Source: an uncultured Eubacteriales bacterium (GTDB lineage: Bacteria; Bacillota; Clostridia; Lachnospirales; Bianqueaceae). Taken from it: a stretch of DNA of 37,282 nucleotides. The stretch lies in NCBI GenBank assembly GCA_900316145.1, contig ONBQ01000041.1, forward strand, positions 1 to 37,282. The letters run 5' to 3'. The position numbers and the translations under genes are program-made. Shown piece after piece: positions 23,489 through 30,769 of the stretch (position 1 is its first letter; each line of letters begins with the position of its first letter). The notes beneath the pieces are model-generated. The model was not told the DNA's origin. It saw only the letters and a program-made list of their open reading frames with translations, and searched no databases.

Positions 23489-24958
23489 ATGATAGAGAAT
23501 AATCCACTTACGATCCGGAATGAAGCGGTCCAGGTAGATCTGTCTACAGGCCGGATGCCGGATCGATATGTTTATGAATTCCAGATGCTGATCCGGGAGT
23601 TCCTTCCCTTCGCGTCTTTTCAAGATCCTGGCCCGCAAGCGATACATATCTTAGCGGAGTCAGATCATGCGGAACTTGTCCGCGGAGATGTCCATCTTCG
23701 AAAAGAGTATGATCAGGAGGATCCGGGACTGACAGGAGATCCTTTAAAAAACCATGTCAAAAAAGCGATCTATGAGCTTTTGACAGAGTATAACGGGATC
23801 CATGTTCCGTGGGGCATCCTGACCGGCGTCAGGCCGACTAAGATCGCATACGCGGCACTGGATCAGGGGAAAAGCGAAAACCAGATCATGGATACATTGG
23901 TCCGGAGCTTTTGCCTGTCCCGGGAAAAGGCTTCCTTAATGACAGAAACAGCCAGACATGAGCGGCAGATCCTCTCCGGCTATGATGGAAAGGACGTAAG
24001 CATATATGTCGGGATCCCGTTTTGTCCGACCAGATGCGCGTATTGTTCTTTTGTTTCGTATGATTACAGCCGTTATGGCCAGCTGTCGGAAGACTATCTG
24101 GATGCCTTGATCCATGAGATCGAAGTCTGTCAGCCTATGATCGCAGGCCGAAGACTGCAGAGCTTCTATATGGGAGGCGGAACACCAACGGTCCTTTCCG
24201 CCGGGCAGCTGGAGCGCCTGATCCTTTCTATTCAAAAGGCATTCGGAGAAAATGTCTTCAAGGAATGGACGGTGGAGGGCGGCCGGCCGGATACGATCAC
24301 CAAGGAAAAGCTTAATGTCCTGCAGCAGCTGGGCATCCGGCGCATCAGCATCAATCCGCAAACCTTGAATCAGAAAACGCTGGATCGGGTCGGCCGGAGA
24401 CATACCGTGGAACAGATCTACGAAGCGTATGATCTGGCCAGAGAGGTCGGGTTCGACACCATCAATATGGACTTTATTCTGGGCCTGCCGGGAGAAGGTG
24501 TGGAAGAAGTAGAGCGGTCAATGGAAGGGGTCCTGCGTCTGAAGCCGGAGAACCTGACCATCCATACACTGGCCATCAAGCGATCTTCCGCTTTGAATCA
24601 GGAAGGGACCGGTTCCGATCTGGCCCAACAGGGGCCCTTGATCTCCCGGATGCTTGAGGTTACGCAAAGTACGGCGCAAGCGCTGGGACTGAGTCCTTAC
24701 TACATGTACAGGCAGAAGAACATGGCCGGCAATTTCGAAAATGTAGGCTATAGCCTGCCGGGTCATGAATGTACGTACAATATCGAGATCATGGAAGAAA
24801 GACAATCCATTCTCGCGTTTGGAGCCGGAGCGGTCAGCAAGATCTATTATCCGGATGAAAACAGACTGGAACGTGTCCCCAATGTCAAAAACGTGACAGA
24901 TTATATCGAACGAGTGGATGAAATGATCGAGAGGAAAAGGAGGGAACTTGGGGTATGA
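23489..24958 (+). CDS. hemZ: Radical SAM coproporphyrinogen dehydrogenase-like protein HemZ
   Basis: This 489-residue protein belongs to the HemN/HemW/HemZ radical SAM family. The [4Fe-4S] motif is GIPFCPTRCAYCSFVSYDY, the CxxxCxxC pattern. The glycine-rich SAM motif is FYMGGGTPTVLS, and downstream are EGGRPDTITKEKL, RISINPQTLNQKTL and MDFILGLPGEG. An N-terminal extension of about 170 residues distinguishes HemZ from HemN and HemW. HemZ proteins are annotated as oxygen-independent coproporphyrinogen oxidases, but many anaerobes carry one without other late haem genes, so the true substrate here is uncertain. The start at 23489 has only a weak ribosome binding site. The stop overlaps the next ATG by 4 nt. 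Confidence 0.9.
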   Translation: MIENNPLTIRNEAVQVDLSTGRMPDRYVYEFQMLIREFLPFASFQDPGPQAIHILAESDHAELVRGDVHLRKEYDQEDPGLTGDPLKNHVKKAIYELLTEYNGIHVPWGILTGVRPTKIAYAALDQGKSENQIMDTLVRSFCLSREKASLMTETARHERQILSGYDGKDVSIYVGIPFCPTRCAYCSFVSYDYSRYGQLSEDYLDALIHEIEVCQPMIAGRRLQSFYMGGGTPTVLSAGQLERLILSIQKAFGENVFKEWTVEGGRPDTITKEKLNVLQQLGIRRISINPQTLNQKTLDRVGRRHTVEQIYEAYDLAREVGFDTINMDFILGLPGEGVEEVERSMEGVLRLKPENLTIHTLAIKRSSALNQEGTGSDLAQQGPLISRMLEVTQSTAQALGLSPYYMYRQKNMAGNFENVGYSLPGHECTYNIEIMEERQSILAFGAGAVSKIYYPDENRLERVPNVKNVTDYIERVDEMIERKRRELGV

Positions 24959-25770
24959 ATGATAAGCAGCTGAAGATACAGCTGGCAAGCCGTGAATTAG
25001 GCTTGGGTGATATTTTTCAGGAATCCTACCGGATGCTTGCGTCCCGCCTCTCCTGGTTTATCCTTCTGACACTGATCATCTATATCCCGGCCAATGTGCT
25101 GACGGAACTGCTGTTGTATGGCATGCCGCAGGAGATCGGAATCGATGAATACAGTCGGGTCGTGATCGTGCAAGGCGCCGTCAGTGTGTACTCCATGATC
25201 GGTGTTTCTGTTACGGCTATCATCGTCCGGGATCACCTGGAAGAGACGGAGCAGGAAAGAGGATTCTGGGCCTGCTTTTCGGAAGGGATCCGCACGTGGC
25301 CGTATTTCCTTGTCACCTTATTGATGTTCATGGCAGTCGTGGTAGGCGCGATGGTCGTTATCATGCTCATAGCCGGTATGATCCCGCTGCTCTTGGTGCT
25401 GGGGATCACGGTCATGATCATCGGTTCTGTGCTGGCTGTCCTGTATGTATACGGGACCTGCATCATGGCCGCGCTGCACAGGTCCGTGTTCATGAAAAAC
25501 ATACGCCAGGTCACATTCGTTCTGAAAAACCATCTGGGCCGGAGCCTTGGGCTGATGATTCTTATCACCCTGGTTTCTTTGGCGGTTACGTTTCCGGTCT
25601 TGAATATGTCTCAGACGATCGCCATGGCGACTGGCAGTCCGGTCCTTGGCATTATTCTCAATGTGATCGTCGAAACGGTCCTTAGCATCTTCAATATCTA
25701 CATGAATATCGCCATGGTGCTTCGATTCATGAATCTGGAGCAGATTTGCAGGGAGAATTCTATATTTTAA
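24955..25770 (+). CDS. Polytopic membrane protein of unknown function
   Basis: I do not recognise a specific function. The 271-residue protein has about six hydrophobic segments (about 32-52, 70-92, 114-140, 144-172, 196-214, 222-250). A soluble amphipathic N terminus (LASRELGLGDIFQESYRMLA) and conserved-looking loops (ALHRSVFMKNIRQVTFVLKN) recall YciC/DUF975-like and glycerophosphodiesterase-type membrane domains, which also lack known activity. No catalytic motif is visible. The ATG overlaps the hemZ stop by 4 nt, implying translational coupling. The stop codon is followed directly by the -35 box of the tig promoter. Confidence 0.8.
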   Translation: MNDKQLKIQLASRELGLGDIFQESYRMLASRLSWFILLTLIIYIPANVLTELLLYGMPQEIGIDEYSRVVIVQGAVSVYSMIGVSVTAIIVRDHLEETEQERGFWACFSEGIRTWPYFLVTLLMFMAVVVGAMVVIMLIAGMIPLLLVLGITVMIIGSVLAVLYVYGTCIMAALHRSVFMKNIRQVTFVLKNHLGRSLGLMILITLVSLAVTFPVLNMSQTIAMATGSPVLGIILNVIVETVLSIFNIYMNIAMVLRFMNLEQICRENSIF

Positions 25771-25800
25771 TTGACAAAACCGCATACTGTGCGTTATAAT
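25771..25800 (+). promoter_or_regulatory. Consensus promoter for tig
   Basis: A perfect TTGACA (25771-25776) and a perfect TATAAT (25795-25800) are separated by 18 bp. It starts at the base after the stop codon of the preceding gene. The leader of about 43 nt ends in AAGGAGG (25834-25840), so strong expression is expected. Confidence 0.85.
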
Positions 25801-25849
25801 CATTTACTGAATGTAAAGAAGCGAGTCATACGCAAGGAGGACTTTATAA

Positions 25850-27121
25850 ATGAGCAACAAAGTTGAAATGTTAGAGCATAATATGGCAAAGATCACCATG
25901 AATATCGATCCGGCTGAGTTCGATCAGGCGATCCAGCGTGTTTATATGCGGAACCGCTCCAAGATCCAGATCCCTGGTTTCCGTAAGGGCAAGGCTCCCC
26001 GCAAAATGATCGAAAAAATGTATGGTGAGGGTGTATTCTATGAAGATGCTTTGAATGACATCCTGCCGGAAGCTTATGATAAAGCGGTTGAAGAGCTGGG
26101 CCTGACTACAGCATCCCGTCCGCAGGTCGATGTTGAGAATATCAGCAAGGAAGAAGTCATCGTAAACGCGCTGGTCGCAGTTCGTCCTGAGATCACCCTT
26201 GGTGATTACAAGAACCTGGATGTCGCTAAGGACGCGGTCATCGTTACCGAAGATGATGTCGAAGAAGAAGTCAAGAAGACGGCTGAGCGCAACTCCCGTA
26301 TGGTCGAAGTTACCGATCGCGCGGCTGAGCTCAATGATACCGTTACCATCGATTATGAAGGTTCCATAGATGGCGTACCGTTTGATGGCGGCAAGGCTGA
26401 GGACCACGCTCTGGTACTGGGCTCTCATTCCTTCATCGATACCTTTGAAGACCAGCTGGTCGGCAAGAACGTCGGTGATGATGTCGAAGTCAACGTCACC
26501 TTCCCTGAAGATTACAATGCCAAGGAACTGGCCGGCAAGCCGGCGCTGTTCAAGGTCGCTGTCAAAAAGATCCAGAAAAAGGAAGTTCCTGCGATCGATG
26601 ATGAGTTCGCTCAGGATGTTTCCGAGTTCGATACTCTGGATGAATACAAGGCTGATGTCCGCGTAAAGCTTACCGAAAGAAAGCAGCGCGAGGCTGATAA
26701 CAAGTATCGTCAGGATCTTCTGGATAAGCTGGTCGAGCAGACTGAAATGGATATTCCGGATGCCATGGTCGAGACCGAGGCAGAAGGCATGGTCAACAAC
26801 TTTGCGCAGAGCCTGGCTCAGCAGGGTATGAACATGGAGCAGTACATGAAGATCACCGGCGGCAACATGGCCTCTCTGATCAACACTGTTCGTCCGGAGG
26901 CGCTTAAGAATATCAAGCAGACGCTGATCCTGGATGCCGTTGCCAAAGCGGAAGGTCTCGAGATCACCGATGAAGATATCGATAAGCAGATCAAGGATAT
27001 GGCCGAGATGTACCGCATGGAAGAAGAGCAGGTCCGCACCGCTCTGGGTGAAGCCGGCATCGCTTCCATGAAGGATGACCTTCTCCGTCAGAAGGCCGGA
27101 GAAGCTTTGGTCCAGGCTTAA
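25850..27121 (+). CDS. tig: Trigger factor
   Basis: Trigger factor is the ribosome-bound chaperone that meets nascent chains at the exit tunnel. The 423-residue protein has the ribosome-binding domain with GFRKGKAPRKMIEKMYG near residue 45, the FKBP-type peptidyl-prolyl isomerase domain at about 155-245 (LNDTVTIDYEGSIDGVPFDGG) and the helical C-terminal domain (ETEAEGMVNNFAQSLAQQG). Codon use looks strongly biased toward ATC, AAG and GGC, as expected for a highly expressed gene. It leads the tig-clpP-clpX cluster from a consensus promoter. Confidence 0.97.
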   Translation: MSNKVEMLEHNMAKITMNIDPAEFDQAIQRVYMRNRSKIQIPGFRKGKAPRKMIEKMYGEGVFYEDALNDILPEAYDKAVEELGLTTASRPQVDVENISKEEVIVNALVAVRPEITLGDYKNLDVAKDAVIVTEDDVEEEVKKTAERNSRMVEVTDRAAELNDTVTIDYEGSIDGVPFDGGKAEDHALVLGSHSFIDTFEDQLVGKNVGDDVEVNVTFPEDYNAKELAGKPALFKVAVKKIQKKEVPAIDDEFAQDVSEFDTLDEYKADVRVKLTERKQREADNKYRQDLLDKLVEQTEMDIPDAMVETEAEGMVNNFAQSLAQQGMNMEQYMKITGGNMASLINTVRPEALKNIKQTLILDAVAKAEGLEITDEDIDKQIKDMAEMYRMEEEQVRTALGEAGIASMKDDLLRQKAGEALVQA

Positions 27122-27136
27122 TTTCAGACTATCAGA

Positions 27137-27173
27137 TCCCGTGCTCTTAGGCCTTCAGTCTAGGAGCATGGGA
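27137..27173 (+). terminator. Hairpin between tig and clpP, weak terminator or processing signal
   Basis: A 14-bp stem, with two G-U pairs, joins TCCCGTGCTCTTAG (27137-27150) to CTAGGAGCATGGGA (27160-27173) around a 9-nt loop. The downstream sequence AATTATTGCTTT is only partly T-rich, so termination would be incomplete. It may lower clpP expression relative to tig or protect the tig 3' end. Confidence 0.55.
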
Positions 27174-27230
27174 ATTATTGCTTTATAAAAGACGTGTATA
27201 TATTACATGTCACAGGTAAGGAGGTTTATC

Positions 27231-27821
27231 ATGAAAAACTCATTGGTTCCTTATGTTATTGAACAGACCAGCCATGGCGAGCGGTCTTTTGATATCTATT
27301 CCCGTCTTCTGAAAGACCGTATCATCTTTCTTTCTGAAGAAGTGAATGATGTGACGGCCAGCCTGGTCGTTGCGCAGCTTTTGTTCCTGGATTCCGAAGA
27401 TACGGAAAAGGACATCTATTTCTACATCAACAGCCCCGGCGGTTCTGTTTCCGCTGGCCTGGCCATCTATGATACCATGCAACACGTACGCGCGGATGTA
27501 TCCACGGTTTGTGTAGGCATGGCTGCCAGCATGGGCGCTTTCCTGCTTTCCGGCGGTGCCAAGGGCAAGCGTTTCGCGCTTCCAAACGCGGAAGTTATGA
27601 TCCATCAGCCCATGGGCGGCGCGCAGGGACAGGCAACGGATATCAAGATCTCTGCCGAGCATATCCTGCGTACGCGTGAGCGTCTTAACAAGATCCTTAG
27701 CGAGAACACCGGCAAGCCGCTGGAAGTGATCGAGAAGGATACAGAGCGTGACAACTGGCTCACAGCCCAAGAAGCAGTAGAATATGGCCTGATCGATAAG
27801 GTCATTGAAAAGAGAATCTAA
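27231..27821 (+). CDS. clpP: ATP-dependent Clp protease proteolytic subunit ClpP
   Basis: ClpP is the tetradecameric serine protease core used with ClpX. From ATG 27231 the protein has 196 residues, the usual length. The catalytic triad is S100 (GMAASMGAF), H125 (VMIHQPMGG) and D174 (TERDNW). [16 protein letters not shown] and the N-terminal axial-loop region are standard. I chose 27231 because GTAAGGAGG lies directly upstream of it; the longer frame from ATG 27207 would translate that ribosome binding site and add eight atypical residues. A TTGCTT/TATATT pair with a poor 15-bp spacer at 27178-27204 is a possible weak promoter. clpX follows after 21 nt. Confidence 0.97.
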   Translation: MKNSLVPYVIEQTSHGERSFDIYSRLLKDRIIFLSEEVNDVTASLVVAQLLFLDSEDTEKDIYFYINSPGGSVSAGLAIYDTMQHVRADVSTVCVGMAASMGAFLLSGGAKGKRFALPNAEVMIHQPMGGAQGQATDIKISAEHILRTRERLNKILSENTGKPLEVIEKDTERDNWLTAQEAVEYGLIDKVIEKRI

Positions 27822-27842
27822 ATCAACATTTGAGGTGCATAC

Positions 27843-29129
27843 ATGACTTCCAGACTGGATGACAACAGACAGTTCACCTGTTCGTTCTGCGGCAAGAGCC
27901 AGGACCAGGTCCGCAGGCTCCTGGCCGGGAACGGGGTATATATCTGTGATGAATGTGTAGAGCTGTGCGCTGATATCATTGAGCGTGAACTGGCAGAGTA
28001 TGAAGATACCGCGTTTGATGAAAAACTGCCTCGCCCGCGTGAGATCAAGGCATATCTGGATGAATACGTGATCGGCCAGGATCGGGCGAAAAAGGCTCTT
28101 TCTGTCGCGGTGTATAATCATTATAAGCGGGTATATGCGGTCAATCGGATCGATGATGTGGATCTGCAGAAGAGCAATATCATCATGGTCGGCCCGACCG
28201 GTTCCGGCAAAACATACCTTGCGCAGACATTGGCCCGGATCCTGAAGGTTCCCTTCGCGATCGCGGATGCTACCAGCCTGACGGAAGCCGGCTATGTCGG
28301 TGAAGATGTTGAGAATATTCTGCTGAAGCTGATCCAGGCGGCGGATCATGACATTGAGAAAGCTGAGCATGGCATCATCTATATCGATGAGATCGATAAG
28401 ATCGCCCGCAAGAGCGAGAATCCGTCCATCACGCGTGATGTCAGTGGTGAAGGCGTACAGCAGGCACTGCTTAAGATCCTGGAAAGCACGGTTGCTTCCG
28501 TTCCTCCGACCGGTGGAAGAAAGCATCCGCAGCATGAGTTCATCCAGATCGACACAACGAACATCCTCTTTATTTGCGGCGGCGCCTTTGATGGCCTGGA
28601 CCGCATCATCAAGAACCGGACCAATCAGAAGACCATCGGTTTTGGCGCGGAGGGCAGTGTCACATCCAAGGATTCCCAAGATGTTTTGAAGGATCTGATG
28701 CCGCAGGATCTGGTCAAATATGGACTGATCCCTGAATTCGTCGGTCGTCTTCCGGTCGTTGTTTCGCTGGAAGGTCTGACAGAGGACGCTCTGGTACGGA
28801 TCCTGAAGGAGCCGCGTAATTCTCTTGTAAAACAGTATGAAACACTGTTTGCCATCGATGATGTGGATCTGCAGTTCGAAGATGAAGCGCTGCAGGCTAT
28901 CGCGCATCAGGCGTATGAGCGCAAAACAGGAGCCCGCGGTCTGAAGGCTGTCATTGAAGATGTTATGGAAGATCTTATGTTCGAGATCCCCTCTATGGAG
29001 AACGTAGACCGGGTCACGATCACCAAGAAGGTCGTGGAGAAGCTTGATGATCCGATCATCGAATTCGCGGATCACGAAAAAGAGTCTGCTTCCCGTGACA
29101 AACTGCTCAGAAAAGGGCAGCCTGCATAA
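27843..29129 (+). CDS. clpX: ATP-dependent Clp protease ATP-binding subunit ClpX
   Basis: ClpX is the hexameric AAA+ unfoldase that feeds ClpP. The 428-residue protein starts with the zinc-binding domain (C13, C16, C35, C38: FTCSFCG and [10 protein letters not shown]). The Walker A motif GPTGSGKT is at residues 117-124, Walker B is [10 protein letters not shown], and the pore loop is [11 protein letters not shown] ClpP-docking IGF-type loop appears as [22 protein letters not shown] and the sensor-2 region [13 protein letters not shown] finish the family pattern. It is co-directional with clpP. In many Firmicutes lon lies between clpX and engB; here a terminator does. Confidence 0.98.
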   Translation: MTSRLDDNRQFTCSFCGKSQDQVRRLLAGNGVYICDECVELCADIIERELAEYEDTAFDEKLPRPREIKAYLDEYVIGQDRAKKALSVAVYNHYKRVYAVNRIDDVDLQKSNIIMVGPTGSGKTYLAQTLARILKVPFAIADATSLTEAGYVGEDVENILLKLIQAADHDIEKAEHGIIYIDEIDKIARKSENPSITRDVSGEGVQQALLKILESTVASVPPTGGRKHPQHEFIQIDTTNILFICGGAFDGLDRIIKNRTNQKTIGFGAEGSVTSKDSQDVLKDLMPQDLVKYGLIPEFVGRLPVVVSLEGLTEDALVRILKEPRNSLVKQYETLFAIDDVDLQFEDEALQAIAHQAYERKTGARGLKAVIEDVMEDLMFEIPSMENVDRVTITKKVVEKLDDPIIEFADHEKESASRDKLLRKGQPA

Positions 29130-29142
29130 TGAGAACATAAAT

Positions 29143-29170
29143 ACAAAAGCCGGTCATTCCGGCTTTTGTT
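29143..29170 (+). terminator. Intrinsic terminator after clpX
   Basis: ACAAAAGCCGG (29143-29153) pairs with CCGGCTTTTGT (29159-29169) around a 5-nt loop. The T-run lies within and just after the stem. engB begins 23 nt later with no visible promoter, so engB expression probably requires readthrough. Confidence 0.75.
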
Positions 29171-29193
29171 GTACATGAAAAGGAATTAGACCC

Positions 29194-29808
29194 ATGGTTA
29201 TCAAAAAAGCCAGCCTGGAGGCAGTAGCGGCCGTCAAAAAGCAATTTCCCGAGACCGGACTTCCTGAGATCGCCTTTATCGGAAAATCGAACGTAGGAAA
29301 ATCATCTTTGATCAATGCCTTAACAGGCCGCAAGGCTCTGGCCAGGACCAGTCAATCCCCTGGCAAGACCCGCACTATCAACTTTTACAACATCAATGAT
29401 CTGCTGTTTCTCGTGGATCTGCCCGGATACGGGTACGCCAAGGTCTCACAGGCGGAGCAGAAAAAATGGGGGCAGGTCATCGAATCTTACCTTCAGACAC
29501 GAAAGCAGCTGAAGGAGAGTGTCCTGCTTATCGATATCCGCCATGAACCCGGAGCCGGTGATAAGATGATGTACGACTGGATGACCTATTATGGGATCGA
29601 GCCACTGATCATCGCGACAAAGCGGGACAAGATAAGCAAAAACCAGCTGCAAAAGCAGCTGGCTGTCATTCGAAAAAGTTTAGGGATCGATCATATGGAT
29701 CGCATCATTCCGGTGTCTTCGGAAACAAAGGAAGGCATCGAACAGGTGTGGGAGCACATAGAGAAAACGATCGGGCTGGATCAGCCTTTCAGTTCCGAGA
29801 TCAGATGA
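29194..29808 (+). CDS. engB: Ribosome biogenesis GTP-binding protein EngB/YsxC
   Basis: EngB is an essential GTPase for late 50S subunit assembly. The 204-residue protein has G1 GKSNVGKSS, a G2 region (TSQSPGKTRTINFYN), G3 DLPGYG, G4 TKRDK and G5 SSETKEG, all in the correct order. Length is standard. The last 28 nt overlap the 3' end of the minus-strand DUF4364 gene, tail to tail. It is preceded by a terminator rather than by lon. Confidence 0.97.
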   Translation: MVIKKASLEAVAAVKKQFPETGLPEIAFIGKSNVGKSSLINALTGRKALARTSQSPGKTRTINFYNINDLLFLVDLPGYGYAKVSQAEQKKWGQVIESYLQTRKQLKESVLLIDIRHEPGAGDKMMYDWMTYYGIEPLIIATKRDKISKNQLQKQLAVIRKSLGIDHMDRIIPVSSETKEGIEQVWEHIEKTIGLDQPFSSEIR

Positions 29809-30290
29809 CGGTAAATGGTCATGCCTGATTTCTGCCAGCGGTTGCGGATGGCAAAGGCTTCCTCTTCCGTATCGGCAGAAAGAGTCAGAGCAAAAACGTC
29901 ATGGTCATAATCCCGGATGCCCAGGCGTACCTGATATCCTTTTTCCACGGGCTGGATCGTAGTATCCGCTTCCAGCATGGAAGAGCGGCGGAAGGCGGAG
30001 GTCCTTGCGTACTCCGTGATCTCATCGCGGATACTGTTCGGAATACGGGACCGAAATGTTTCCACAACTTCGCGGCCGGCCGAACTGAGCCGGTACTGAT
30101 CATTCGGACCCTTCATGACCAGCTCGGATTCTTCCAGCTCTGCAAGAAACTGCTGCATGGAAAAATAGTCCATGTATCCTTTGAAAATAATAAAATCCGA
30201 GAGCTCGATAGAGGATATCGTTTCTTTTTGCTGCAGGACATAGAGCAGGATCAACTTGTTTTCTGTAAGCTGCTGATCATCCATCGGCAT
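29781..30290 (-). CDS. DUF4364 family protein, predicted winged-helix regulator
   Basis: This is a 169-residue protein from the ATG at 30290, chosen because AAAGGAGG lies 8 nt upstream on this strand; a longer frame to 30329 would translate that site. The N-terminal half (LTENKLILLYVLQQKETISS, FMDYFSMQQFL-like YMDYFSMQQFLAELEESELV, YRLSSAGREVVETFRSRIP) has the look of a winged helix. The C-terminal half is a small alpha-beta domain (GYQVRLGIRDYDHDVFALTL, AEEAFAIRNRW-like). This matches the DUF4364 family of Clostridia, whose function is not established. It is the second gene of a minus-strand pair with the HPr-like gene and converges on engB with an ORF overlap. Confidence 0.82.
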   Translation of the reverse strand: MPMDDQQLTENKLILLYVLQQKETISSIELSDFIIFKGYMDYFSMQQFLAELEESELVMKGPNDQYRLSSAGREVVETFRSRIPNSIRDEITEYARTSAFRRSSMLEADTTIQPVEKGYQVRLGIRDYDHDVFALTLSADTEEEAFAIRNRWQKSGMTIYRHLISELKG

Positions 30291-30304
30291 GTTCCATACC
30301 TCCT

Positions 30305-30547
30305 TTACGAATCGGATCCTACGATACAATCTTTCAGTTCCGCGATCAGCCCATTGGCCGTCTCGTCATTGTGGATGATGAGCTTCAAAGGAGAACTGAT
30401 GTCCAGACTGAAAATACCCATGATGGATTTGGCGTCTATGATATAACGGCCGGTGGAAAGGTCCAGATCTCCCTCATAGGAAGAGACGGACTGTACGAAT
30501 TGTTTTACTTTTTCGATGGTATTTATTAATACAAAAACTTCTCTCAT
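30305..30547 (-). CDS. HPr-like protein lacking the active-site histidine
   Basis: This is an 80-residue protein from the ATG at 30547, with AAGGAGG 11 nt upstream on the minus strand. The middle IIDAKSIMGIFSLDISSPLK aligns well with the KSIMGI regulatory-serine segment of HPr phosphocarriers, and S41 would correspond to Ser46. The N-terminal part reads VFVLINTIEKVKQFVQSV where HPr has the GLHARPA motif, so the phosphorylatable His15 is missing. It cannot work as a normal phosphocarrier. A regulatory or decoy role, possibly through Ser phosphorylation by HPr kinase, is speculation. It is the first gene of the minus-strand operon with DUF4364, 14 nt upstream of it. Confidence 0.8.
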   Translation of the reverse strand: MREVFVLINTIEKVKQFVQSVSSYEGDLDLSTGRYIIDAKSIMGIFSLDISSPLKLIIHNDETANGLIAELKDCIVGSDS

Positions 30548-30588
30548 ACAGGGAAAAGCCTCCTTAGTATAAATTATAACGCACAAAT

Positions 30589-30617
30589 ATTATCCTCTAA
30601 TTCTATTTTTGTGTCAA
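30589..30617 (-). promoter_or_regulatory. Minus-strand promoter for the HPr-like/DUF4364 operon
   Basis: Read on the minus strand, TTGACA (30617-30612) and GATAAT (30594-30589) are separated by 17 bp. Transcription should start near 30582, about 35 nt before the HPr-like ATG. It is back to back with the mtaB promoter; the two -35 boxes are 22 bp apart. Confidence 0.7.
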
Positions 30618-30639
30618 TTGCCAAAATGATAAAAAATCG

Positions 30640-30668
30640 TTGAAAAGAGAGTCGTTTTTATATATAAT
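30640..30668 (+). promoter_or_regulatory. Promoter for the mtaB operon
   Basis: TTGAAA (30640-30645) and TATAAT (30663-30668) are separated by 17 bp. The expected transcription start near 30675 leaves a leader of about 95 nt before the GTG start of mtaB. Confidence 0.75.
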
Positions 30669-30689
30669 AAGAAAAGATATGTTCGGGTA

Positions 30690-30747
30690 GCCATCAAGGG
30701 CCGATTTGATCTTTCGCATGGGTTTTGGGCGGTTTGCGAGAGATGGC
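30690..30747 (+). promoter_or_regulatory. Structured mtaB leader, alternative pairings
   Basis: An 8-bp helix can form between CTTTCGCA (30711-30718) and TGCGAGAG (30735-30742). GCCATC (30690-30695) can pair with GATGGC (30742-30747), enclosing it. Part of the same 5' strand, ATCAA (30693-30697), can instead pair with TTGAT (30706-30710). These mutually exclusive choices just ahead of the ribosome binding site suggest a regulated leader, but no known riboswitch class is recognised. Confidence 0.35.
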
Positions 30748-30769
30748 CTTCAAAGAAACGGAGGATTCT

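Noticed and set aside
27207-27230. A longer ClpP start at ATG 27207
   Set aside because: The extra codons would translate the obvious ribosome binding site (AAGGAGG) of the ATG at 27231, which gives the standard ClpP length.
27240-29138. A 632-codon open frame on the minus strand across clpP and clpX
   Set aside because: It is antisense to two unmistakable genes with full motifs. It has no ribosome binding site and no recognisable domain. Long antisense frames are expected here because of the codon bias of the sense strand.
29901-30446. A 181-codon plus-strand frame opposite DUF4364 and the HPr-like gene
   Set aside because: The minus-strand genes have good ribosome binding sites, a promoter and family signatures; the plus frame has none.
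30719-30734. A possible G-quadruplex in the mtaB leader
   Set aside because: Only two GGG runs plus one GG are present close together, too few for a stable quadruplex.
30725-30769. A longer MtaB start at TTG 30725
   Set aside because: There is no ribosome binding site before it, and the extension contains the leader hairpin and the ribosome binding site for GTG 30770.
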